Assembly: GCA_001800315.1 (NCBI GenBank)
Contig: MGVE01000008.1
Location: forward strand, 62,001-126,000
Length of the DNA: 64,000 nucleotides
Origin: Elusimicrobia bacterium RIFOXYA2_FULL_47_53
GTDB taxonomy: Bacteria; Elusimicrobiota; Endomicrobiia; Endomicrobiales; XYA2-FULL-47-53
Reading direction: 5' to 3'
Shown here one piece after another: positions 52,218-59,352 of the stretch (the stretch's first letter is position 1; the number at the start of each line of letters is the position of its first letter). Made by a program: the position numbers and the translations under genes. The notes beneath the pieces were generated by a model, which did no database searches, was not told the origin of the DNA, and saw only the letters and a list, made by a program, of their open reading frames with translations.

Positions 52218-52680
52218 ACTCCTCGTCGGAAATCCAGCCATTCCGCCGTCATCCTTTCGCTTTCGTAGTCGCCGAGCTTGCTCGGCTGATGTTGCCCATG
52301 CCGTCATCCCCTATGCAACGGTCGGGAAACGCTCGGAATCTGTTTTCCTGCCGGACAGCGTTTGCCACACCCAAACGCCTCCGTGATGCCGCTCCCGGAA
52401 GCGCAAGTCGCGTCATCAAGGCCGGCGCGGAAAACAATTCCTCGCCTTCCCGCTCCTTAGCCCCTTAAATATTACATGATTGCTCGGTGTTCCTCCGGAA
52501 CATTCTCTGTGCCTTCGGCACAGCCTGGGCTCGCCACTGCGTCGCCCCTCGCAATGAAACACACAAAAACCCAATGTTTAGTCGCCCTTGCTGTCATTCC
52601 TGCAAAAGCAATCCAGAGGTGTTGTCCTTGTGCCGTCATTCCAGAACCGTTCTGTCATGAATCCAATCGCTATTATACTA
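52218..52680. repeat. Repeat-rich non-coding segment with degraded dispersed repeats
   Basis: No gene is apparent in this 463-bp stretch. It contains several partial copies of a common bacterial intergenic repeat: GTCATTCC or GTCATCC near 52240-52310, 52593 and 52634, with matching GCAATCC or GAATCC ends. One copy is reversed (CCCCTCGCAATGA near 52540). Small perfect hairpins include GCCGAGC/GCTCGGC (52271-52286) and CTGTGCC/GGCACAG (52507-52523), the latter possibly ending the glycan transcript although no T-run follows. The segment separates the GC-richer glycan operon from the AT-rich island. Confidence 0.5.
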
Positions 52681-52709
52681 TTGAAAAACAGGGATTATAG
52701 TTATACAAT
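52681..52709 (+). promoter_or_regulatory. Sigma-70-type promoter of the accessory island
   Basis: TTGAAA (52681-52686), a 17-bp spacer and TACAAT (52704-52709) each match the consensus at five of six positions. The expected start near 52716 gives a 20-base leader to the ATG at 52736, with a GTGGGGA ribosome site in between. Confidence 0.5.
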
Positions 52710-52735
52710 ATACGCATTAACAAAAGTGGGGACAC

Positions 52736-53110
52736 ATGAAAACATTTATTGAAATTATTATTGTTTATTGGACTTGGTTTGCTTTTGTAATTAGTATTAT
52801 CTGGGGTATTTATGGTGCAGTGTTATTTACTCCTAAGTCCGATTCAAAGTTTAAGACAATTCTTCTTAGATTCTATCAATTCAATTTTAATTTTATGGGG
52901 TCATTAGCGGGATGGTTTTGTTTCCATATTTTAACTATTCGTCTTAAAGCACCCTATTTAAATATTGGAAGTACGGATTTTATCTTAATAATACTTACAG
53001 TTTTGGGTTTAACAGGCCATTTGCCCGAATCAATCTATGGTTTAGTAATATCAATAAAAAAATTAGGAGAAGCGGTAGCAAACAGAATAATTAAATCTGA
53101 TGAGAAATAG
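52736..53110 (+). CDS. Unrecognised small membrane protein
   Basis: I do not recognise this 124-residue protein. It has three likely membrane helices: residues 4-28 (IEIIIVYWTWFAFVISIIWG), about 50-70 (FNFMGSLAGWFCFHILTI) and 80-105 (DFILIILTVLGLTGHLP). The C-terminus is charged (KKLGEAVANRIIKSDEK). Base composition is far more AT-rich than the glycan genes, and codon choice is different (many ATA, TTA, AAT), so recent transfer is likely. A promoter lies just upstream and another membrane protein of similar composition follows 24 bp later. Confidence 0.7.
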   Translation: MKTFIEIIIVYWTWFAFVISIIWGIYGAVLFTPKSDSKFKTILLRFYQFNFNFMGSLAGWFCFHILTIRLKAPYLNIGSTDFILIILTVLGLTGHLPESIYGLVISIKKLGEAVANRIIKSDEK

Positions 53111-53134
53111 GCTAATGGGGAAATAGAGGGGTTT

Positions 53135-53788
53135 ATGATAAAAACTGACAGGTCGCTCGAGAAGAAATATAATTTTATTAGTTTAGATGTAAAAGATCTT
53201 AAACAAGTATTAGAAATAATGAATCAAGGTAATAATGTTGAAATAAGGAGCGGAAGACACACTCTTGATACACTTGATGAATTAAATCAGCTTTATGCAG
53301 ACACAAATATAGTACCTCATTTATCATTTAGAATTAATGGTGCGGTTGTGGTAGGCTTCTATTATAACAGTGGTCCATGCTACTTAGAAATCGGTGACGA
53401 AGAGAACAATGCTGAATATGTCATTTTTAATCGTATTAATGAATTTCTTGAAACAAAAACAAATAAAATTTTGGAGTTTTTGTATAACGAGACATATAAA
53501 GTATTTATGCGGTTATTTTTCATTGTTTCTGGAGTCTTTGCATCTTTAATTCTTTTCAATCGTACTTTTACTAGATATTCAAATATTTATTATGTTTTCT
53601 GTGGCGTTATCATTATATATTTTATATATATGGCTAATTCTAATAAAGGAATAATATATCTAATGAAGAAGTCATTTTGGGCAAAAGAATATCTTGTCAA
53701 GGAAAAGTATAATTTATTAACGGGATTAATAGTAGCGACCCTGAGCGGTTTATTAGGAGCGGCGCTAACGAAGTATTTTTGCAAATAA
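53135..53788 (+). CDS. Unrecognised protein with cytoplasmic domain and C-terminal membrane helices
   Basis: I do not recognise this 217-residue protein. Residues 1 to about 120 are soluble, with a mixed alpha/beta character (FISLDVKDLKQVLEIM, SFRINGAVVVGFYYN, CYLEIGDEENNAEYVIFNR). Three hydrophobic segments follow near 127-145, 152-170 and 193-214. Composition is strongly AT-rich, as in the gene before it, and spacing (24 bp) suggests one operon. A sensory or effector domain anchored by helices, as in some defence or stress proteins, would fit, but nothing specific supports this. Confidence 0.68.
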   Translation: MIKTDRSLEKKYNFISLDVKDLKQVLEIMNQGNNVEIRSGRHTLDTLDELNQLYADTNIVPHLSFRINGAVVVGFYYNSGPCYLEIGDEENNAEYVIFNRINEFLETKTNKILEFLYNETYKVFMRLFFIVSGVFASLILFNRTFTRYSNIYYVFCGVIIIYFIYMANSNKGIIYLMKKSFWAKEYLVKEKYNLLTGLIVATLSGLLGAALTKYFCK

Positions 53789-53828
53789 AAATAGAGGATT
53801 AGGGGTCAGCTTGACGGCTTAACGGGTT

Positions 53829-53910
53829 AAAAGATAATGGGGACAGTTTATATAATTAAAGTTATGTATGGAATAAAATTTCGAAATAAATAGAACCGCC
53901 CCTAATAACA
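53829..53910. repeat. Direct repeat copy 1 flanking the HigA-TPR segment, with internal dyad
   Basis: This 82-bp element shares ordered blocks with a second copy at 55463-55548: AAAAGATAATGGGGAC, GTTATGT, CGAAATAA and TAATAACA. Each copy also has an internal inverted repeat, here GGGGACAGTT against AACCGCCCC. It resembles the TGGGGAC-type palindromes often linked to REP-associated (Y1/IS200-like) transposases. No such transposase is present, so it would be a non-autonomous or leftover element. Confidence 0.6.
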
Positions 53911-53930
53911 TTCATTAAGGAGAACAACTT

Positions 53931-54170
53931 ATGATTCCCAAAGAGAGAAGACCAACACATCCCGGCGAAATACTCTTGGAAGAGTTTCTAAAACCCATGG
54001 GAATGAGCCAGGTAGAATTGGCGCGTAAAATGAAAGTGCCAATTCAAAGAATAAACACACTTATAAACGGCAAGCGCGACATGACTGCAGAAACCGCCGT
54101 ATTGCTTAGCGCTGTTTTAAAGACCTCTCCGGAGTTTTGGATGAATTTACAGGTGGCTAACGACCTTTAA
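53931..54170 (+). CDS. higA: HigA-like antitoxin, orphan and shortened at the C-terminus
   Basis: This 79-residue XRE-type helix-turn-helix protein has the HigA signature RRPTHPGEILLEEFLKPMG, then MSQVELARKMKVPIQRINTL (the DNA-binding helices) and SPEFWMNLQVANDL at the end. HigA antitoxins bind and neutralise HigB mRNA interferases and repress their own operon. Usual HigA proteins have about 95-105 residues and continue after the WMNLQ segment, so this copy stops early. HigB is normally just upstream; only a repeat lies there. A strong AAGGAG ribosome site precedes ATG 53931. It may be a remnant or may act in trans. Confidence 0.85.
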   Translation: MIPKERRPTHPGEILLEEFLKPMGMSQVELARKMKVPIQRINTLINGKRDMTAETAVLLSAVLKTSPEFWMNLQVANDL

Positions 54171-54201
54171 ACAAAGTAATCCATGAATATGTTTTAAAAT
54201 T

Positions 54202-55464
54202 ATGAAAACAAAAAGAATGGCATTCTTTCTTAATTGTTTAATACTTGCCTCTGGTTATAATAATATAATATTCGCTGAAGATATTGCAGATTATTTGCAT
54301 ACTGTTCAAGCAGATAATATAAGAGGTGAATATTTGCTTAATGGTGAAAAATCGAAATTAGAAAAAGACAGAATGAAATATGAAAAATTAATAACAAAGA
54401 AACCTAACAACGGCGATGCATACATACACTTATCCTATATATATTCCTATATGGATAATGATGATAAATCTCTTGAATACGGATTAAAAGCAGAAGAATG
54501 TGGGGCTAAGAAAACTCAATTATTCAATCAAATTGGAATGTTGTATACAAAAAAAGGAAATAACGAAAAAGCAGCGGAATATTACAAAAAAACATTGGAG
54601 TACGGGGATAATAATATAATTGCGATATATAATTTGGGTGTGATTTATTATAACACCAAAAACTATGTGGAAGCGGAAAAATTTGCAGAAAAAGTATTAG
54701 ATATTGATACTAAATATTATGACGCGAACACTTTGCTTGGAAAAATATATTTTGACAAAAAGGATTATGAAGCTGCAAGGAAATGTTTTGAATTGGAACT
54801 AAAAAACAATTCCTATGCCCCCCAACCTTACCATTATCTTGGGAAAATAATGGATATTCAAGGTGATAATATCGATAAGATTATTCATAACTATTATATT
54901 GCTTTATCAGTTTCGCCGTTTAACCAGGAAGTGAGAAAAGATTTGATAGATGTATATTCAAAGAAAGGCGATGCCTATAAAGAAATCATAGAAGGTGAAA
55001 AGAAGTTGCTTGAGATGAAGGAAATGGATTCCTCTTTGTACAATTATGGGATGCTTTTGATTAGAAGCAATAATAAAAAAGATATGGAGAAAGGTTATAT
55101 GGCGATATGGGAGCAATCCAAGAGATATCCAAAATACCCGAATATATGGAATATAAAAGCAAACTACTATTTTCGTTCTGGTGATTTTGCAGAAGCAGAT
55201 AAGTGTTATATATTTGAACAGGTACTAAATCCTAATAATCTTGACATGTGGTACAATAAGGCACTTATGCATTATAACGGTAGTAAGATGTATAAAGATC
55301 GCAAAGGTTTTCTTGAAAGGGCACATGAGTATATAACGAAATGTACTTTAATTGACCCATTAGATACCGATTCGCAGGAATTCAAAAAATCAATTGAGGC
55401 GGAGTTAAAAGAAATACCACAGAACATCTCTATACAAAAGAGTACAAATACTACTTCTAAGTAA
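54202..55464 (+). CDS. Exported TPR-repeat protein
   Basis: The 420-residue protein begins with a signal-peptide-like stretch (RMAFFLNCLILASGYNNIIFA, residues 5-25) and a probable cleavage before EDIADYL. From about residue 65 to 230 there are some five tetratricopeptide repeats (QIGMLYTKKGNNEKAAEYYK, NLGVIYYNTKNYVEAEKFAE, LLGKIYFDKKDYEAARKCFE), with further degenerate ones to residue 395. TPR domains bind partner proteins. Composition is AT-rich. It lies 31 bp after higA and inside the repeat pair, so gene and antitoxin probably moved together. No ribosome site is apparent. No specific function can be assigned. Confidence 0.8.
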   Translation: MKTKRMAFFLNCLILASGYNNIIFAEDIADYLHTVQADNIRGEYLLNGEKSKLEKDRMKYEKLITKKPNNGDAYIHLSYIYSYMDNDDKSLEYGLKAEECGAKKTQLFNQIGMLYTKKGNNEKAAEYYKKTLEYGDNNIIAIYNLGVIYYNTKNYVEAEKFAEKVLDIDTKYYDANTLLGKIYFDKKDYEAARKCFELELKNNSYAPQPYHYLGKIMDIQGDNIDKIIHNYYIALSVSPFNQEVRKDLIDVYSKKGDAYKEIIEGEKKLLEMKEMDSSLYNYGMLLIRSNNKKDMEKGYMAIWEQSKRYPKYPNIWNIKANYYFRSGDFAEADKCYIFEQVLNPNNLDMWYNKALMHYNGSKMYKDRKGFLERAHEYITKCTLIDPLDTDSQEFKKSIEAELKEIPQNISIQKSTNTTSK

Positions 55465-55548
55465 AAGATAATGGGGACGGTTCTGTTTAATTATAGTTAT
55501 GTTGGGAATATAGTGTGCCGAAATAATTAGAAATCGTCCCTAATAACA
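55463..55548. repeat. Direct repeat copy 2 flanking the HigA-TPR segment
   Basis: This 86-bp copy begins in the stop codon of the TPR gene. It repeats the blocks AAAAGATAATGGGGAC, GTTATGT, CGAAATAA and TAATAACA of the element at 53829-53910. Its own dyad pairs GGGGACGGTT with AAATCGTCCC. Same order and same orientation as copy 1. Confidence 0.6.
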
Positions 55549-55576
55549 CTTACCTTACGCCTCCCATAGCGAGCGA

Positions 55577-55681
55577 GGAATGATTTCAACAAAAAGTGTT
55601 TTGGATGCGACTTGCGCTTCAAGGGAGCATCCAAACCAAGCGAACCTGCGATGGTTCGCGACTTTTTGGGAAATCCATTCC
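55577..55681. repeat. Folded three-stem element in front of the housekeeping promoter
   Basis: An outer stem pairs 55577-55597 (GGAATGATTTC, AAAAAGT) with 55661-55681 (ACTTTTTG, GAAATCCATTCC), with only small gaps. It encloses two perfect hairpins: GGATGC (55603-55608) with GCATCC (55627-55632), and GCGAACC (55640-55646) with GGTTCGC (55653-55659). The result is a branched, cruciform-like structure of 105 bases. A minus-strand 67-codon frame here is not convincing as a gene. It is transcribed only if the upstream genes read through. It could be a mobile hairpin element, a bidirectional terminator-like structure or an unknown RNA. Confidence 0.5.
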
Positions 55682-55692
55682 GAGCGAGTAAT

Positions 55693-55721
55693 TTGACAAA
55701 AGACGAAAATAGAGGTAGAAT
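55693..55721 (+). promoter_or_regulatory. Near-consensus sigma-70 promoter of the idh-ndk-ackA-fab operon
   Basis: TTGACA (55693-55698, perfect) is followed after exactly 17 bp by TAGAAT (55716-55721, five of six). The predicted start near 55728 leaves a leader of about 98 bases before the ATG at 55826. This is among the strongest promoter-like sequences in the window. Confidence 0.65.
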
Positions 55722-55825
55722 CTCCCTGTTCGTTCACGAGTTCTGGTGCCCGCCGCATTGGACCCGAACATAAATATCGTGAGCGGATTTTTCATTAATG
55801 ACTCAAGACTATACAGGAGCGAAAA

Positions 55826-56881
55826 ATGGCTTATAATGTGACATTAATCCCCGGAGACGGCACAGGCCCGGACTTGGCGGAAGTGACAGCGAGAGTAATT
55901 GACGCGACCGGCGTAAAAATCAACTGGGAAATTGCCCATGCCGGCGTTGATATAATGGAAAAAGAAGGAACTCCTCTCCCCGAATCAACCCTTAACTCAA
56001 TTAGAAAAAACAAGGTCGCCCTCAAAGGCCCGATTACCACGCCCATAGGAACAGGCTTCCGCTCGGTCAATGTGGCTATCCGCAAAGAGCTGGACCTCTA
56101 TACATGCCTCAGGCCCTGCAAAACCTACAAGGGAGTAAGATCAAAATACGAGAATATTGACCTTGTGGTAGTAAGGGAAAACACCGAAGACCTCTACGCG
56201 GGCGTTGAATTCGCGCCCGACAGCGACGAAGCGAAGAAAATTATTGAACTCTCCAAAAACAAGATTGTGCCTCATTCGGCCATATCAATTAAACCCATCT
56301 CCAGAGAAGGCTCAAGGCGCCTGGTGAAATTCGCCTTTGATTACGCCGCGAAGCACAACAGAAAGAAAGTCACCGCGGTTACCAAAGCCAACATAATGAA
56401 GTTCACCGACGGGCTTTTCTTTGAAGCCGCCCGCGAAGTCGCCAAAGAATATGAAGGAAAAATAGAATACGAAGAACGCCTTATTGACAATATGTGCATG
56501 CAGCTGGTCCAGAAACCAAACCTCTACGATGTCATAGCGCTTCCTAACCTTTACGGGGATATACTCTCAGACCTCTGCGCCGGCCTTATCGGCGGGCTCG
56601 GCATAGCCCCGGGAGCCAACTTCGGCAAAGACATAGCTGTCTTTGAAGCGGTGCACGGCTCTGCCCCGAAATACAAAGGCATGAACAAGGTTAACCCGAC
56701 GGCTCTTATACTTTCCGGGGTTCTTATGCTTGAACACTTAGGAGAAATTGAAGCCTCAAAGAAACTTGAAAAGGCCGTCGCGGCCGTTATCGCCGAAGGC
56801 AAAGAGGTCACTTACGACCTCGGCGGAACAGCCGGAACAAAAGAAATGGGCCAGGCGATAATAGCTAAACTCAAAAGTTAA
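55826..56881 (+). CDS. NAD-type isocitrate/isopropylmalate dehydrogenase family protein
   Basis: This 351-residue beta-decarboxylating dehydrogenase most likely oxidises isocitrate to 2-oxoglutarate. Signatures are [13 protein letters not shown], the substrate loop [20 protein letters not shown] followed by [45 protein letters not shown] (Lys/Tyr and Asp metal ligands), [10 protein letters not shown] and [19 protein letters not shown]. The serine and asparagine of the SVNVAIR stretch are typical of short NAD-isocitrate dehydrogenases rather than LeuB, but homologous activities cannot be excluded. It is the first gene after the promoter; AGGAG lies 7 bp upstream. Confidence 0.85.
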   Translation: MAYNVTLIPGDGTGPDLAEVTARVIDATGVKINWEIAHAGVDIMEKEGTPLPESTLNSIRKNKVALKGPITTPIGTGFRSVNVAIRKELDLYTCLRPCKTYKGVRSKYENIDLVVVRENTEDLYAGVEFAPDSDEAKKIIELSKNKIVPHSAISIKPISREGSRRLVKFAFDYAAKHNRKKVTAVTKANIMKFTDGLFFEAAREVAKEYEGKIEYEERLIDNMCMQLVQKPNLYDVIALPNLYGDILSDLCAGLIGGLGIAPGANFGKDIAVFEAVHGSAPKYKGMNKVNPTALILSGVLMLEHLGEIEASKKLEKAVAAVIAEGKEVTYDLGGTAGTKEMGQAIIAKLKS

Positions 56882-56886
56882 GCTCA

Positions 56887-56902
56887 GCCGGGCAGGCCCG
56901 GC
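56887..56902. other. GC-rich intergenic hairpin
   Basis: GCCGGGC (56887-56893) and GCCCGGC (56896-56902) form a tight stem right after the dehydrogenase stop. No T-run follows, so it is more likely an mRNA-stability or processing hairpin than a terminator. Similar GC hairpins occur in later gaps of the same operon. Confidence 0.4.
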
Positions 56903-56932
56903 GGCTAAAATATAACAGAAAGGATTTCGTGA

Positions 56933-57376
56933 ATGGAAAAATCTTGTTTAATAATTAAACCCGACGGCGTGGGAAAAAAAGTTGCCGGAGAGATAATCAA
57001 AAGGCTTGAGTCCGAGGGATTGAAACTCTGCGCGATGAAGATGCTTAAACCGGGCAGGGAAGTCATAGAAGGGTTTTACGAAATTCACCGCGGCAAGCCC
57101 TTTTTTGAAGCTTTCATAAAATTCATGGTGTCAGGCCCCATAATAGCAACGGTCTGGGAAGGCAAAGACGCCGTAGCCAACATAAGAAAAATTATCGGCG
57201 CGACCAATTCAAAAGAGGCGCTTCCGGGAACCTTAAGGAACCTTTACGGCACAGACAACAGGCGCAACCTGGTTCACAGTTCCGACTCGGTTGAAAACGC
57301 CAACCGCGAGATAGCCTACTATTTCGCTCAGGACGAGATTCTAAGTTACGACGAAAACTTCTGGGTAACCCAATAA
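56933..57376 (+). CDS. ndk: Nucleoside diphosphate kinase
   Basis: This 147-residue enzyme moves the gamma phosphate between nucleoside triphosphates and diphosphates through a phosphohistidine. KSCLIIKPDGVGKKVAGEII is the family start; KAFIKFMVSGP-like FIKFMVSGPIIATVWEGKDA and GTLRNLYG follow. The catalytic His is in RRNLVHSSDSVENANREI. Length is normal. ATG 56933 has AAAGGA upstream. It lies between the isocitrate dehydrogenase and acetate kinase genes, 8 bp from the latter, giving an energy-metabolism cluster. Confidence 0.95.
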   Translation: MEKSCLIIKPDGVGKKVAGEIIKRLESEGLKLCAMKMLKPGREVIEGFYEIHRGKPFFEAFIKFMVSGPIIATVWEGKDAVANIRKIIGATNSKEALPGTLRNLYGTDNRRNLVHSSDSVENANREIAYYFAQDEILSYDENFWVTQ

Positions 57377-57384
57377 AGGAAAAA

Positions 57385-58587
57385 ATGAAAGTTCTTGTGC
57401 TAAACTGCGGTTCCTCTTCTGTTAAATACACTTTTTTTGACATGGACGGCGAAAAGAGGCTGGCCTTCGGCATTGTGGAATGCATAGGCCTGCCCGAAGC
57501 TTATTACAAGCACCAGGTGGCCGGTGAGGAAGAAGTAAAGGAAGCCTGCAAAGTTTCAAACCATGTTGAGGCCGTTGACATCATCCTGCAAAACCTCATT
57601 AACCGCGACCACGGCATTATACAAGACATCCACGAGATCTCCGCGGTCGGGCACCGCATCGTGCACGGAGGAGAAAAGTTCTCCAAGTCGGTATTAATTA
57701 CCGATGAAGTGATGCAGGACATTAAAAACTGTTTCGTGCTGGCCCCTCTGCACAACCCGCACAATTATGTGGGCATAGAAGCCTGCGTTAAACTGCTCCC
57801 GGGGGTTCCTGAGATAGCCGTATTTGATACCGCCTTTCACCAGACTATTCCGCAGTTCGCCCATCTCTACGCTCTGCCCTACTCGCTATACCAGAAATAC
57901 AATATCCGTAAATACGGATTTCACGGCACTTCCCACAAATATGTGGCTCAGCGGGCCGCCGAATTTCTCGGCAAGCCATTGGAAGAATTAAAGCTTATAA
58001 CCTGCCACCTTGGCAACGGCTGTTCAATTACAGCGATAAATAAGGGCGTTTCCGTTGAAACTTCCATGGGCTTTACTCCGCTTGAAGGGCTCGTCATGGG
58101 CACCCGCTGCGGCGATATAGACCCTTATATACTTATTCATCTGCAGAATATTGAAAAGATATCGCTTGATGACTTAAACACTCTTTTAAATAAAAAGAGC
58201 GGGCTTCTGGGAATTTCAGGTCTTACCAGCGATATGAGAACAATACTTAAAGCCATGTCCAGCGGCTCCGAAAAGGCGAAACTGGCCATAGATGTATACT
58301 GCTACAGGGTAAAAAAATACATAGCCTCCTATTTAGGGGTGTTAAACGGAGCCGATGCCGTAATTTTTACGGCCGGCGTGGGGGAAAACTCGCCCACAAT
58401 CAGGGAAAGATGCTGCCAGGAGCTTTCGGGCCTTGGAATAAGCGTGGACTCCGCGCTAAACTCAAATATAGCCACCAATGAACGGCAGATATCGGAAGCT
58501 TCCTCAAAAGTGAAGGTTTTAGTTATCCCAACCAACGAAGAACTGATGATAGCGCGTGAATCCTCGCGGGTATTGACAAACAACTAA
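57385..58587 (+). CDS. ackA: Acetate kinase
   Basis: AckA interconverts acetyl phosphate plus ADP and acetate plus ATP, allowing ATP formation in fermentation. The 400-residue length is normal. Motifs include KVLVLNCGSSSVKYTFFDM, GHRIVHGGEKF, FDTAFHQTIP, RKYGFHGTSHKYVAQRA, LITCHLGNGCSITAI, GTRCGDIDPYI and VIFTAGVGENSPTIRE. The phosphotransacetylase gene usually paired with it is not in the window. It has an AAAGGA ribosome site and follows ndk after 8 bp. Confidence 0.96.
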   Translation: MKVLVLNCGSSSVKYTFFDMDGEKRLAFGIVECIGLPEAYYKHQVAGEEEVKEACKVSNHVEAVDIILQNLINRDHGIIQDIHEISAVGHRIVHGGEKFSKSVLITDEVMQDIKNCFVLAPLHNPHNYVGIEACVKLLPGVPEIAVFDTAFHQTIPQFAHLYALPYSLYQKYNIRKYGFHGTSHKYVAQRAAEFLGKPLEELKLITCHLGNGCSITAINKGVSVETSMGFTPLEGLVMGTRCGDIDPYILIHLQNIEKISLDDLNTLLNKKSGLLGISGLTSDMRTILKAMSSGSEKAKLAIDVYCYRVKKYIASYLGVLNGADAVIFTAGVGENSPTIRERCCQELSGLGISVDSALNSNIATNERQISEASSKVKVLVIPTNEELMIARESSRVLTNN

Positions 58588-58599
58588 CTAAACAATATA

Positions 58600-59055
58600 A
58601 TGGATAAACTTAAAATTTACACAGCCCGGCTGCGCAAGCTGGAATCAATAGAACAGTTCATTGAATCTTTCAGATGCCGAGAAATTGAAGAGAGTTCAAA
58701 AAACCAGAACCTTTCTGTCCGGTATTCCGCTTATATAGTTGATGAACAGGTGATAGTAAACGGGTCCATTCAGGGCACTCTGGAACTTGAATGCGGCCGA
58801 TGCCTTGAAAATTATGCTCTTCCTGTTGATCTGCCGGTCAGCTGCGTTTATCCCGCGGACCTTGAAGAAATAGACCTAAGCGACGAACTCCGCCAGACAC
58901 TCATCCTGAATCTTCCAAACAAATACCTTTGCAAAGACGACTGCCACGGCTTGTGCCCTAAGTGCGGGAAAAACCTTAACCTCGGGGCTTGCGGCTGTTT
59001 GCATGACACAGGCGATGTAAGATGGGAAAAACTGAGAGATATATTTAAAAAATAA
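58600..59055 (+). CDS. yceD: YceD/DUF177 family protein
   Basis: This 151-residue protein of the YceD family is needed for normal 23S rRNA accumulation in some bacteria and is nearly always next to rpmF, as here. It has the central LELECGRCLENYALPVDLPV block, LSDELRQTLILNLPNKYLC, and the terminal Cys-rich CHGLCPKCGKNLNLGACGC segment, which probably binds zinc. It follows ackA after 12 bp and precedes rpmF by 63 bp. Confidence 0.9.
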   Translation: MDKLKIYTARLRKLESIEQFIESFRCREIEESSKNQNLSVRYSAYIVDEQVIVNGSIQGTLELECGRCLENYALPVDLPVSCVYPADLEEIDLSDELRQTLILNLPNKYLCKDDCHGLCPKCGKNLNLGACGCLHDTGDVRWEKLRDIFKK

Positions 59056-59061
59056 ATAACG

Positions 59062-59078
59062 GCCGCCTTACCGGCGGC
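59062..59078. other. GC-rich intergenic hairpin before rpmF
   Basis: GCCGCC (59062-59067) pairs with GGCGGC (59073-59078) around a TTACC loop. It lies between yceD and rpmF with no T-run. It may slow or protect the transcript; a transcription stop is unlikely. Confidence 0.4.
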
Positions 59079-59118
59079 TTATCTAACGCAAGTTGCCCAA
59101 GAGGCAGAAGGAGAAAAA

Positions 59119-59352
59119 ATGCCAAATCCAAAGAAAAAACACTCGCCAAGCAGAAGAGACATGCGCAGAGCAGCGAACTGGAAAATTGAGGCGCTCAATC
59201 TTAACAAGTGCCCCCAGTGCGGAGCCGCGAGACAGCCGCACCATGTATGCCCTTCCTGCGGTTTTTATAACGGCGAGCTCGTCGTAGCCAAAAAAACCAA
59301 GAAAAAGGCTGCCGGCCACGAACAGCAGGAAAACGCCGGAGAGACAAAATAA
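59119..59352 (+). CDS. rpmF: 50S ribosomal protein L32
   Basis: This 77-residue ribosomal protein has the canonical start PNPKKKHSPSRRDMRRAANW and two zinc-binding Cys pairs (CPQC, CPSC within HHVCPSCGFYNGELV). After VVAKK it has an extra basic and then polar tail of about 20 residues (KKKAAGHEQQENAGETK), longer than the typical 57-60-residue protein. ATG 59119 has a GAAGGAG ribosome site. It abuts plsX with a 1-bp overlap, the usual yceD-rpmF-plsX-fab order. Confidence 0.95.
   Translation: MPNPKKKHSPSRRDMRRAANWKIEALNLNKCPQCGAARQPHHVCPSCGFYNGELVVAKKTKKKAAGHEQQENAGETK

Noticed and set aside
51834-52307. Minus-strand 157-codon frame across the end of the last GT4 gene
   Set aside because: Most of it is antisense to a clear GT4 domain and the rest is degraded repeat sequence.
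55555-55758. Minus-strand 67-codon frame before the housekeeping promoter
   Set aside because: It runs across the folded element and the promoter, has no ribosome site, and its product has no recognisable fold.
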